Positions 36,060 through 47,184 of a stretch of 64,000 nucleotides of DNA are shown here, one piece after another. The notes under the pieces were generated by a model that was not told where the DNA came from, made no database searches, and saw only the letters and a program-made list of their open reading frames with translations. The stretch's first letter is position 1. Every line of letters begins with the position of its first letter. The stretch lies in the NCBI GenBank assembly GCA_907165275.2, contig CAJRBF020000002.1, positions 1,240,001 to 1,304,000 on the forward strand. Direction: 5' to 3'. This DNA is from Zygaena filipendulae. Taxonomy: Eukaryota > Arthropoda > Insecta > Lepidoptera > Zygaenidae. A program made the translations under genes and the position numbers.

Positions 36060-36840
36060 AATGGTTTCATGACAACCATAGACCTGAAAGAGGCGTATTT
36101 ACTTACCTGAGAGGTAGATCGAAAGTACATTCGATTTCAATTTGCACTTTACGGCTCAATCGAAATTGAAACTTACGAATTTACTGCTATGCCATATGGC
36201 TTGCCTATTGCACCTAAAGCAATTACGAAGATTGCATCAATAATGTTAATGCAACTATACCTATTAGAATTTTTAAGTTTAGTCGTTAATTACGACAAAA
36301 GTGAGTTAGAATCATTATACATTGTAAATTCTTACGATTCAATTTTGATTCACAAAATTTAACTTTATGTTTAACTTCAGAGAAACGTGACAAAATATCC
36401 CATTTGGTAAATAAAATTCATACACTTATACCGATGTACCGGGAGTACTCTCAACTGATTGGTGTTCTTATTTCTGCCGATCCTGCCACCAGGTTTAATT
36501 ATATACGCAGTTACTGGAACGACACAGTATTTTTGGGACTAAAAAACTACTGCTAACAGATTTGGCAATGGTGCAAAACGCGTAATATTATCTTGATTGC
36601 TTCTTATGTAAATACGAAAGACAACCGGGCTGACAAAGAGTCTAGCATGACTAGGTAATCCCGATACTGAGTGGGAGTTATCAAACAGTGCCTTTCAAAC
36701 CATCGTTAAGAGTTTCGAACAACCCAAAACAGACCTTTTCGCATCCCGCGCCAATGCCCAATCTGATATACCAACTTGTCTCTTGGTTCCTAGACCCAGA
36801 TGTCTTTGCCGTGGATGTGTTTACTAATCAATTGGAGTTC
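36060..36840 (+). pseudogene. DIRS reverse transcriptase/RNase H relic
   Basis: Short pieces of RT remain in different frames: 'MTTIDLKEAYL' at 36069, then 'FQFALYGS' and 'YEFTAMPYGLPIAPKA' around 36135-36220, followed by 'VVNYDKSELES'. Stops and gaps interrupt it, and the YxDD box is not recognisable. Position between gag and YR fits the DIRS order. Confidence 0.65.
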
Positions 36841-37040
36841 TAAATTCTTCTACACATCCCCACTTTTTTGTTTAATATAAAAATATATGTGCAAAATTGT
36901 TGACGATGAGGTGAACGGTATACCTATAGGTATACTTGTCTTTCCGTTGTGACCTTCCCTGCCATGGTTCCCTTTACTGCAAAGCCTATTGGTCACAGAT
37001 ATCATATTTTAAATTCAAGTAAATTATTGCTACTATCTTA

Positions 37041-38069
37041 TTGCAGAAAACCTCATCGACTGCACTCCAAGCTTACCCCGGCTGCCGCGGTGCTATCAGC
37101 GCAGCCTTTGCCCGCCGCGGTGTCCCACCCGAGGCGATGGCATTAACTTTAGCTTCTCTATCGGAGAATACATTAAAACAGTACAATGTTTCCTTAAAAC
37201 TCTGGTGGGAGTTCTGTACCAATAACGGTTCAGACCCTTTAAATATGTCAACGACGTTCCTACTTAAATTTCTTGTTGGTGAATTTAACAGAGGCTGTTC
37301 GTATGGAACCTTGAACAGTCACCGCTCCGCGTTATCGCTTTTGTCATCTGAAATCGGCTCTAACGACTGTATAAAACGATTACTTAAAGGTGCATTTAGA
37401 TCAAAACCCAGTGTGCCAAAGTACAGCAGTACTTGGGACCCCCAAATAGTCCTCGATCTAATATCGAAATGGTTCCCTAACACAGACCTTAATCTTGAAA
37501 AACTCACGAAGAAACTTGTAATATTACTTGCACTCTGTACTGCACACCGGGTACAAACTCTTTCACTGATTAAAATAGAAAACATAGATATATCAGAAAG
37601 TCACATCAAAATTGTAATTCCCGACGTGATTAAAACATCTGCACCTGGTCGTGAACAGCCTATATTAAATTTACCATATTTTAAAGATAATCCAAGTATT
37701 TGCCCTGCCCAAGTTCTCAAAGATTATATTTTGTTAACTCAAAATAAGAGAACTGGGGATCAGGGCTCGCTTTTGTTAACGTACAAAGCTCCCCACAGAG
37801 CGGCCACAAGCCAGACTGTAAGTCGGTGGATACGCCAGGTGCTGGACAAGGCGGGCGTGGACGTGTCCGTGTTCGGCGCGCACAGCACGCGGCATGCGTC
37901 TACGTCGGCCGCGCGCACCGCCGGTGTGTCGGTGGAACTCATCCGCAAGGCTGCGGGATGGACTCCGACATCACAAACGTTTTCCAAATTTTACGATAGG
38001 CCGCTACACACCGGAAACGAAAATGCATTCGCAAGAGCCGTTTGCTTAGGACGTAATGCGTTAAATTAA
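37041..38069 (+). CDS. DIRS tyrosine recombinase
   Basis: The frame is 342 codons and open to its stop; the exact start is uncertain because it would normally overlap the RT. The N-terminal helical core-binding domain ('TLKQYNVSLKLWWEFC', 'TLNSHRSALS') precedes the catalytic domain. The Arg of 'CTAHRVQTL', the His-x-x-Arg of 'HSTRHASTSAA' and the nucleophile Tyr in 'FSKFYDRPL' are all present, so the R-H-R-Y set is complete. The enzyme would join the circular DNA intermediate to the target. Base composition is locally GC-rich near 37800-37980. Confidence 0.88.
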   Translation: MQKTSSTALQAYPGCRGAISAAFARRGVPPEAMALTLASLSENTLKQYNVSLKLWWEFCTNNGSDPLNMSTTFLLKFLVGEFNRGCSYGTLNSHRSALSLLSSEIGSNDCIKRLLKGAFRSKPSVPKYSSTWDPQIVLDLISKWFPNTDLNLEKLTKKLVILLALCTAHRVQTLSLIKIENIDISESHIKIVIPDVIKTSAPGREQPILNLPYFKDNPSICPAQVLKDYILLTQNKRTGDQGSLLLTYKAPHRAATSQTVSRWIRQVLDKAGVDVSVFGAHSTRHASTSAARTAGVSVELIRKAAGWTPTSQTFSKFYDRPLHTGNENAFARAVCLGRNALN

Positions 38070-38225
38070 CGATTATTACCTATCAATGATTACATTTAAG
38101 ATTATTGTAAATTATTTTAAGAAAATTTTTTATGTTTGGTCTCACTTAAAACAAGATTGTCTTTAAATGAAACGAGGTTTAATTAATAAAGCTAGAAGCA
38201 AAAACTTATTATTGCTCTAAAACTC

Positions 38226-38346
38226 TACCTAGTTAATTATTATATCGAAGAATGAAGCGATGAAATATAATAGATGATCAAACGAACTTCTGGAAGTGAA
38301 GTTCGATCACTATTATGTGAGTCGCTTCATTCGAAGATATAATTAG
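38226..38346 (+). repeat. DIRS internal complementary region
   Basis: The first half (to about 38270) is the reverse complement of 33998-34043. The second half is the reverse complement of 38570-38650. It acts as the template bridging the two ends during circular replication in DIRS models. Confidence 0.88.
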
Positions 38347-38423
38347 GACCCTCCCGCCCTGGATTTCGCTTCGGAACTAGAGATTCCGAAAAACCCCGTA
38401 ATAAGTTTTGCTTCCTACTCTAA

Positions 38424-38650
38424 AGGAATGAGGGCTAAATATGGCGGGTAGCGCCAGGTAGGGAGTAAACACTACCAAAGTCAATAGAAGTACTTTTAAA
38501 TCAAAAAACATTATTTTTTCCTCTAAAAACCGTGCGACGTTGCCTAGCAAGTTAAAGAAACTACCTAGTTAATTATTATATCTTCGAATGAAGCGACTCA
38601 CATAATAGTGATCGAACTTCACTTCCAGAAGTTCGTTTGATCATCTATTA
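38424..38650 (-). repeat. DIRS right inverted terminal repeat and outer end
   Basis: Mirrors 33998-34180 through about 38603, then carries the unique outer end complementary to the second half of the internal region. Contains the small dyad 'cgaacttc..gaagttcg'. Confidence 0.88.
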
Positions 38651-39664
38651 TTATGTAGAAAAACGAAATACGAAAACTCATGAAAATTGGTCTATTTGGA
38701 AATTATGACAGTGATAACGAAGTCTTAAAGCTGGAACTATTTCCCGCGGTTTACAAAAAATATTTGCTTATAATATATTTAAGAGGTATAAAATATAATT
38801 TTTATGACTTCAAGCACTTATCGTTTGTAGGTACTGTTTCTGCAATCAGTACGTATACTTATTGTTCTCATAACTCTAAAGTGCTGATCACCACGGTTCC
38901 ACGGTCCGCGCATGTTTATTATTTATAAAATTCGATGAAATGTCATCGCGCGCCGTCGCTTTCCCATCAAGTTGGATCTAAATATAACTAAAATACGATT
39001 TTCTGTCTGTAATATCGAGATAACTCTGTTCTAAAAAACTCAACTGAGTGTTATTTACATTTGTAAAAACATTAATAACCATTTAAATGTTATATATTTT
39101 TTTATCTCTATCCATCCAAACAATCTTCAGAATTATTGAAAGGTTTTTCATAAAATTTGATATACCTACTTATACTTTGGGTTCAAAAATGCTATACCTA
39201 CTTATCATTCCGTAAAAAAAAAAATGTCTGAGAGAGTTTGGAATTCATGTGAGCGAAACCGAGGAAATAACTGGTAGATAATAACATGAGAATAGTATCA
39301 TTGGTGATACCGGTAAGTATTTGCTTGGCATGCAGTAACTTGTTACAATGGAAATAATTGAACCATTGCACTCGACACATAATAGATGCGGCATATTGAT
39401 GAGAAACTTATGAATCTAGTCCATTCCTTAATAAGTTTGAAATTTTATTTTAACAAGTAGCTACATTTACATTTTTGAAGTTTCCATTTTCGGTTATATC
39501 TCGAAAAATATACTTGTATTCTGCAATCGCATAACGTAATTCAATGCACATCGGGAATAAATAATACACACAACGATAATATATATTTAGCGTGTTTAAT
39601 CCAAACAAATTTAATGTCATAACAGGTATTTACCAAAAAAATACTTTAAATTATTGTTTTTCAT
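38651..39664. other. Unannotated 1-kb stretch between DIRS and the IAP-like gene
   Basis: AT-rich, no supported gene. The 82-codon frame 38680-38928 shows no domain. The left terminal repeat of the Polinton could lie here or have been lost, but no inverted match to the right edge was found by eye. Confidence 0.4.
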
Positions 39665-40295
39665 TCAAGAGAAATACAACCTTACAACATTTACAATAGG
39701 ACGTCTACACACTGGACAATTGTGAATGGAAAAACTACACGCGGCGCATGCAACCACATGTCCGCACGGCGTCAAACATACATTGCACTCTTCATCGAAA
39801 GTCGAAACAAACTTTACAACACTTGTCTACCTGGCACATTTTCTCGTCAGTTTCGTGAGGAACTTGCGTAGTAGTGTTGGCGACAACGTTGTTGTGGTGG
39901 TGCTCTTTTTGCGCATGTTCCCTAAGCGTCTTAACGTGGGGGTCTATATAATTGGTGTCTGCACCGAATATGCCGCACTCGTCGCGATCAAATGATGTAT
40001 CAGCAATGGAGCGAAATAGTGGACACCGCGGTGACCACCGCCTGTGTTCTTGGTCAGGTTCGTCGAGTTGCAACCAATTCATTATCTCGACATTGCAGTA
40101 CGCACAACGCACTTCGTCACCGCGACCTATGAAATAGAAACCACTTTTTGCCAAACTTTCCGGTGACAAGTATGCCAGTGGCCAATTTACAAATGATTTT
40201 AAACGTTCCTCCTCACTCGACATGGCGCTAGGAGTTTGCCGTTCGTGCGCCATCTTATCGGTGTAGTATGCTGTATACAAATGAGTCGCGCTCAA
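39665..40295 (-). pseudogene. BIR-RING inhibitor-of-apoptosis-like gene, RING frameshifted
   Basis: The minus-strand frame 39792-40295 encodes one BIR domain: the CxxC of 'CAYCNVEIMNW', then His in 'DQEHRRW' and Cys in 'RCPLF', the four zinc ligands in order. Further downstream the frame begins a RING ('CKVC') and stops. The rest of the RING, with its 'CGHVVAC' and 'CPVCRRP' signatures, lies in another frame (39665 to about 39797). The switch coincides with two adjacent 7-bp near-repeats (39794-39800, 39801-39807). RING E3 function is therefore probably lost. Family members block caspase-dependent death. Several ATGs are possible (40295, 40253, 40223). A host-derived gene, a viral-type gene or Polinton cargo are all possible. 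Confidence 0.82.
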
Positions 40296-40635
40296 AGTTT
40301 GTCGGGGCAGTCGGTGCGATTTATGGTAGGTAAATAATAGAAAGAGGCGTGGAGGGGATATCAGCGGAAATTATAAACACAAATGCTCGTGTGCATATTT
40401 TTATTTCAAGGAACAAATACTTAGTTACTGTTTTCGAGGTTTGAATTTTGGTTATATTTCGAAAATCTACTTTTATTATGCAATCGTATAACGCAAATCA
40501 ATGTGTTCATGAAAAAGTAGGTACACGTATTTACCGAATTCGTTACGTTACGCTCGATGCCATATCTAGTTCGTTCCATCATCTGTGGTAAAGACATTTT
40601 CTCAGGACATTTTGCTTAGTTTGTTTTTTTTGCTC

Positions 40636-40642
40636 TATAAAA
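40636..40642 (+). promoter_or_regulatory. Candidate TATA box (TATAAAA)
   Basis: TATAAAA lies between the divergent IAP-like gene and the multi-exon gene, about 340 bp before the first recognisable exon. 'acgcagtaag' about 65 bp downstream is a plausible transcribed leader. Context-only support. Confidence 0.35.
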
Positions 40643-40985
40643 ACACGGGTGTCAATTAAATGGCATTATAATTAATTCATCTCTTGATTAAAGTGCATCG
40701 ACGCAGTAAGGATAAATCAAAAATGTACGTAAGTACTTGCATTATTTACATTTTATTCTAATTTATTGAGAATAATTTGGAGGTTTTATATTATGTTTTT
40801 AAAGTTATTGTGTGAAGTTGTTGTAAAGTCATTGTGTTAACAAATTAGGTACACATAATTTAGGATACGCATCTGATTTAAATTATTTGGCAAGATAAAA
40901 TGTGTTTAAGAACATGTCATATGTGTTGTGTACTATAAAAAAAAAATTAAATAAAAGTTATAACAAATAATGTTTTAAATTTCAG

Positions 40986-43900
40986 GTCGGATATTGAGTA
41001 TTCATCGGATGAGATCCAGGGTGCAGTGGCTGCCGCGCCGGTAGAAAAGCCAAAAAAAAGGGCACCGAAAAGAGCGCTAGAGGCTTCGGCATTGTCGGTT
41101 AGGTAAGAATTGTTTATGCACTGTTTAAGGCTCGTGGTGTCGCCAACGACCTTGGGCGTTGAGGCGTGGCCTAATTTTCTCGCCCCCGCTACCCGCACCC
41201 AAACATCGCGCGATAATGTACGTAGGGTCAGTGGAACAGTTATCGGCACTCCATCAAATCTATCATTATTTTAATTGATATTACATTGAGTCATGCAAAT
41301 ATTTTTATATCGTATTTTTTATGTTTTATTTTAATACTTTAATAATGAAGGTAAATAATTATTGATGTTTATTTTTATTATATTGTAATTTTACTATAAA
41401 GGATTAATGATATCAAATTCGTAGTTAAATAGGTAGTTAAATTAATTTATTATTTTACAATTTAGTACTTATTTAGTACAATTTAGTACCTATACACAAA
41501 TTGATTTTTTTCTTTTCACATATTTAGTGTACCTATTTGGTACCTTTAGGTACCGAATTTATTTTTAATTTATATCGTCCCAGAAAAAAAGTAGTAGACT
41601 AATCAAAATTTTCGCCGTAAGAAAACATATTTGCTGTAAGTAACAAAACACCAACTTTTCACCAGAAACATTTTTTTTATAAAATTGAAAATAAAGCAAC
41701 TTTTTAACAAGAACTGACAGAATTGTGATTTTTTTTGTACATAGTTTTGTTAAGTTAAGGGTGCGCTCCGCCAGATTATGCAGCTCTTATCCGATAGAGG
41801 CCGCGGACGGCGCCATAAAAGAGTTTTCTCAATTTACAGAGAATCACAAGGTTAAAAAATAGATTTTGATGATGGCTGCGAGAGAATGAGTGTTTAATAC
41901 ATCTTTAATTTAAAATTTTTATATGGCTTTACGCGCATTATTATCCTTTAACTACACGAAAATATCGAATAACTGGCCGAAACGTAGTCACACACACATG
42001 CAAATCGATTAATACTAGACGATTAGGATTCGTAATTTGGCTACCTCAACAAGAGTCTCGGTGGTGTGCGTCTTTTTTTGTAAACTATGAATCGTGAAAA
42101 TCTTGTGTTCAAACCTTAGATTTCGATTCCACTTTTTGACCACGTGATCACATAGATATGACGAAAACATGAAGTTTGAGTACCAACACGATGGGTCTGT
42201 AACTTGTAGTTTCCGAGATACAGGCTATCGAAGATTTGATCTCGTGATCACATAGATATCACGAAAACATGAAGTTTGAGTACCAACACGATGGGTCTGT
42301 AACTTGTAGTTTCCGAGATATAGCCTATCGAATATTTGACCACGTGATCACATAGATATGACGAAAACATGAAGTTCGAGTACCAACACGACGGGTCTGT
42401 AACTTGTATTTTCCGAGATATAGGCTATCTAACATTAGATCACGTGATCACATAGATATGACGAAAACATGAAGTTTGAGTACCAACACGATGGGTCTGT
42501 AACTTGTAGTTTCCGAGATATAGGCTATCGAAAATTTGACCACGTGATCACATAGATATGACGAAAACATGAATTTTGAGTACCAACACGATGGGTCTGT
42601 AACTTGTAGATTCCGAGATACAGGCTATCGAAAATTTGACCACGTGATCACATAGATATGACGAAAACATGAAGTTTGAGTACCAACACGATGGGTTTGT
42701 AACTTGTAGTTTCCGAGATATAGGCTATCGAAAATTTGACCACGTGATCACATAGATATGACGAAAACATGAAGTTTGAGTACCAACACGATGGGTCTGT
42801 AACTTGTAGTTTCCGAGATACAGGCTATCGAAGATTTGATCACGTGATCACATAGATATCACGAAAACATGAAGTTTGAGTACCAACACGATGGGTCTGT
42901 AACTTGTAGTTTCCGAGATATAGCTTGTTGAAAATTTGACCATGTGATCACATAGATATCACGAAAACATGAAGTTTGAGTACCAACACGATGGGTCTGT
43001 AACTTGTAGTTTCCGAGATATAGGTTATTGGAAATTTGACCACGTGATCACATAGATATCACGAAAACATGACGTTTGAGTACCAACACGATGGGTCTGT
43101 AACTTGTAGTTCCGAGACTATATCTCGGAACACACGTTGCATCACGTGGTCACATAAGACACAATAAAAATATTATTTTCATTGCATCGGAGAATTTGGA
43201 GATAAACGCTGAATTTTATCACCCCAGGCCGAGATACAACCTTTCGAAAATATGGTCTCTCTCTTTTACTCATCGTGAAAACAAGAAAGAGATAGCAAGA
43301 ATTTATTCAACACAAAAATATAAAATACTTTTACCCGTAAGTTACGTTATACCTCATCGTACGTGACGCAGAACCAAAACGTCTTTTCCAACTTTCCACA
43401 AGTTATTTGTATTCGCTTCGGCTACTAATAGGTACCTACTACATCAGTAATAGGTATATTTTCAAATACAATTCTAAATTATCTTGGTAGGCAAAATTGT
43501 CAAAACTCACGGCACAACGCCGCGCCACCTTGTGATCCTTTTGGAATTCACTACAAACTACTGCATTCGGGGGACTTGTCAGTCTACAGCCTAACTACAG
43601 CTGTTTATAGACCGGGCCGCCATTTTCGTACACTTATAAGTGTATTCGTTCTCTCACACAAGCAAAGGTTCGACCGAAATTTAATTCATTTTGAAATGAT
43701 TGTAATTATGTTATTTCTTCACTATAATATGCAAAGATTTTGGGCTGTGCGTTATCGTAACAAGTAGTAGTATTTTATTAAATGAAGTCTAATAAATAAA
43801 AACAGGCGGAATGCCTTTAATATAGCTACGGCAGTTTGTATGAAAACTAGACCTTTAGACCCACCTTAATGTTAGTTGCAATTAAAATATTTTCACTAAA

Positions 43901-46900
43901 GTTACAAGGAAACAGGTTTTACTACTTACAGCATTCTTCGATTTGTATGCAGATAGAAAATTGCTGTATATTTTCCGATATCTAAAATGCTGTAGCTGTA
44001 TATTTTTATTTTTATTAATTTATTGATTAATTTAGTAAAAGAAAGTAATAAAACAAAAATGTGTTTATAAAATTGCCTTTTGTTACAAAAAAATACAATG
44101 AACCAATAATTAAAATTCAGTGAAGTCCAGTTGCCCAACTTTTTGCAGCTTTTTTTTTCGTGGCATTTTTGATGTCGCTACCTTATTTTGCTCACAAAAT
44201 TAATTTGGCGTAACCAAGCGGATTGCGACAGCGCGACGCACAGCCTACCCGTTTGAATGCCAGCGCCAGACTGACTCCCGTCGCCCGCGCACGGACCCGC
44301 TCGTGACCATTTGTAGTGAATGTGGTATAAAAAACATTTCGTCAAAACTATGTATTATTTTGGAACGATAAATGCTCAGTTTTAAGTTAAACAAGTTAGC
44401 TTTATCTTTATCTTTTCCTGAAAGAATCGTGAAATTATCACTTGTAGTTTAGAAGCAGTAGCGTATTTCAAGTTGAAAACAGCTTCATTTCAATGTTTTT
44501 TTTTGAATAGTATTTTGTAGACTACAATTTATTTAAATGCTCAGATTGAAGTTCATATATCAATCTTTAATATACAAGCTGTTGTTTTGGTCAACAACGC
44601 CCGTCACAGAGGTGGTTGTACTAACGATACTGATGTCAAAAAAAATATAAAAAAAAATAATTATTTTTTCAAGGAAAATCCGAAAAAATTATTTATTTTG
44701 TTTATACAAGCGGGCGAGCCTACGCTACCGGTCGTTGACCGCGCGGCGCGGCGCGCATCATATGGCATGCAATAGTACCTACGTACATAGTACCTACATA
44801 CACCCCGCCTCGGTGGGAACGCGGGCGAATGCGGCGGGGCGGGCGGGCGGCGGGGGCCGGGGGGCGCGGCGATGTGCCACCCCCGCCCGCCGGCGCTAGC
44901 GCCAGCGGCCAGCGCCAGGCGCCAGCCAGTCTGCCTACCACAGCCGCGGCTATTGCGCGTGCGTTGTTTCTATGCTAAAATGGCTCGGTCGTTCGCAGGA
45001 TTAACCAATAGTGAAATTTACGATTTATTGAGTATTTAGTAATAGCGAAGATGAAGCGAATAGTGTGGCCGAGTGGAGTGCGACGTTTTCAACTCGTCCA
45101 AGTGAAACTCGTTACACCATAAGGACTGTTGTTTTTAGTCTCAGGGAATGGGTAACATTCGCTACACCTCGTCACACAACAGGTAGAGGTCAATCTGGGC
45201 TCCCTGTTAATGTTCAAGATGCAGTCCTTGAATACCTACTTTCGTGCGCAGCCGCGCGCGAATACCTACCTGGGATGCTGGGCGAAGCTTTGGCATTGAC
45301 CATTTAACATCGGAGTTTGGTGATCGTTGGATAGGAAGAGGTGAACCCATACCGTGGCCACCACGTTCACCCGATCTAACTCAATTGGACTTTTATTTGT
45401 GGGGTGACGTAAAGTGGTACGCATGACGAATACGCCGACACATTAAAACAAGAGATACTGAACGCTTTAGAAGTGATTACGAAGAATGAAACTGTTTTAT
45501 CGTGATTAAAAGACAATTTGCGATGTGTGCAACGCGGTAGACACTGAACAGATAAACCGTTAACGTAAAATCAGTGTAAATAAAAAAAACTTTTAGAAGA
45601 CTTCGTGTTATGTGTAATCAATAATTTGTAAATCACGTTTAATGATTGTAAATAAGTTCGTTCACCTTTTTAAATACGCCAAAGGTACTTAATAACAGCG
45701 CCATAGAACTTTAATGGATATTATTAATGGATAAAAATGTCATTTCTAATTTAATAATTTCTAAATTATTCAGTTCCTTTGCCGGTCCTAAGCCCAGTAA
45801 AGTATGGAGGGAAAGAGAGTCTAAAATGTGTTGTTTACTTACCGTGATCTAAATAGGTAAAACGTTTGTGCAAAAGTAGGTACCTACCTAAGTAGGTACC
45901 GGCGACGACGCGACGCGCGATGTAGCTGCTCGTAGCGCGTAGATGTCGTAGCTCTAGTCTACGCGCTAAGGCTTTACCAATTACCATTTAATGTAAACAT
46001 TTTTAGATATCTTGTGCAGAGATTTTCTTTTAAATAATGTTCCGAATTATAAAAAATATTTTTTTTTTATATTTTTTTTAGAACCCATATTAGTTATATT
46101 ACTACCTCCGTTACGCGCGTTGCTGACCAAAACAACATTCTGTATGTTAATTCTGGAATCGTCAGTAGGCTAATTTATGAGCTTTAGGGCCTCAAAAATG
46201 ATCGTTTCACGACTCCATGCGCCTTAATAAGATTTTTTAGTTTAATATGATGTTGCACTGGGGGATTTATGCAATAGTTGTCTTTAACATTTAGTAATGA
46301 AAAATTAAAATGTATTTTACAGATCCAAAAAGAAGCCTGACACCAGTAGCCGCAGCAGCGACAGCAGGAGTGCGTCGACCTCAACGAGGTGGGTAAATAG
46401 AAATTTTACATTGAATACCTATTAGTATTTTGAAATGTCTGTTTTGAACTTTATTTCTTGTGTGTTATGCCGTGTTGCCATCTGTTTGCTATCGAACCAC
46501 GACAATTTTTGTAGTGGCTTGAGTGTTTTATACTATACATTCATATATATTTTATACAGCAGTAGCCTTATTAACCGGTTACTGTGAACCAACTTATTTA
46601 TTATAAGTTACAAACTAAAAAATTGATTTTAAAATTTAACTTATTCATTATTTATCTTTTAGACATTTAGGTAGTTAATGGGTAATATCGGTTAAGTTGT
46701 GTAACATTTTTTTATTTTATTTTTTTGACAGCTCGGAATACGAACGAGGGCTCTTCGGTCTGGAGCCGGTGACAAAACAAACAAATAAGCTGTCTACCAA
46801 CACCGGCCTCCAGACCTACCTCAGCACTCGAGTCCCCGGCGGGAAAGTTCGCCGGGATAAACATCTGGAAGGAGATTTTTATATAGAGGTACGAGTTTAT

Positions 46901-47083
46901 AATACTGAAGAGGCTGCGACCGCACAGCCAGATCAACGGTGGCGGTCAGCGCAAGTGGCTTTGAAATTAAAATTAAATCGGGATACTTCGCAGTGGGGAG
47001 CCTTGCAAAAGTTTATGCACAAAGCACACGAGCTGTTTACGGATAGCGAACCTGTGTTTTTTAGTGACAAAGGTTTTAAGTAG
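40986..47083 (+). CDS. Multi-exon gene of unknown function upstream of Polinton PolB
   Basis: Three exons join in one frame: 40986-41102 (acceptor ttcag, donor gtaaga), 46323-46388 (acceptor ttacag, donor gtgggt) and 46732-47083 (acceptor gacag, stop TAG). Phases agree at both junctions (split AG|A and AG|C codons). The first coding exon with the ATG was not found; the frame before 40986 has stops and no ATG. The visible part is about 178 residues: an acidic start, two basic clusters (KPKKRAPKR; SKKKP) and a Ser-rich linker, suggesting nuclear localisation. A compact 117-residue C-terminal domain of strands and helices follows. I do not recognise the family. It ends 102 bp before PolB, on the same strand. 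Confidence 0.62.
42135..43111 (+). repeat. Satellite array: ten units of exactly 100 bp
   Basis: The decamer cacgtgatca recurs (once as ctcgtgatca, once as catgtgatca) at 42141, 42241, 42341 and so on every 100 bases to 43041, without a single indel. Unit sequence identity is high, with scattered substitutions. Each unit contains the dyads CACGTG and TGATCA side by side. The array ends near 43111 and is followed by an inverted 'tccgaga..tctcgga'. It sits in the long intron of the multi-exon gene. Confidence 0.95.
43130..44690. other. Intron sequence without recognised features
   Basis: AT-rich, no splice-compatible exon or domain seen; small open frames look random. GC content begins to rise after 44210. 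Confidence 0.4.
44700..45540 (+). pseudogene. GC-rich segment and IS630/mariner-type transposase relic
   Basis: The segment 44700-44960 is strongly GC-rich (CGGCGGGGC words). From about 44980 fragments of a transposase follow: 'MARSFAGLTNSEIYDLL' as a possible start, an HTH-like piece 'GLPVNVQDAVLEYL' (45190-45240), then 'EFGDRWIGRGEPIPWPPRSPD' read to 'LTQLDFYLWG' (45312-45410). That last block is the second-aspartate region common in insect IS630-like elements. Frames change and the centre is missing, so it is dead. Confidence 0.55.
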
Positions 47084-47184
47084 ATAATTTAAATTATTTT
47101 TTACACTGTATTTATTTCACAAGCTTCTGCGGAGTATCTCCATTTAGTTTTAGTTTTTAGTGTCATTCATAGTAATTTAACATA

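Larger units (their letters stand above)
33998..38650 (+). mobile_element. DIRS-type tyrosine-recombinase retrotransposon
   Basis: Inverted terminal repeats of ~180 bp (33998-34180 against 38424-38603) enclose gag, a decayed RT and a tyrosine recombinase. Just inside the right repeat, an internal complementary region (38226-38346) is the reverse complement of the outer left end followed by the outer right end. That split arrangement is the hallmark of DIRS elements, which replicate through a circular intermediate and leave no target duplication. Length is 4653 bp. The RT is degenerate, so the copy is inactive although gag and YR are largely open. Confidence 0.92.

Noticed and set aside
40947..41249. 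100-codon minus-strand ORF
   Set aside because: It overlaps the well-supported plus-strand exon 40986-41102 with proper splice sites; an antisense shadow.
42135..43111. Regularly spaced repeats resembling a CRISPR array
   Set aside because: The whole 100-bp unit is repeated, with no unique spacers; no cas genes; eukaryotic intron context. It is a satellite.
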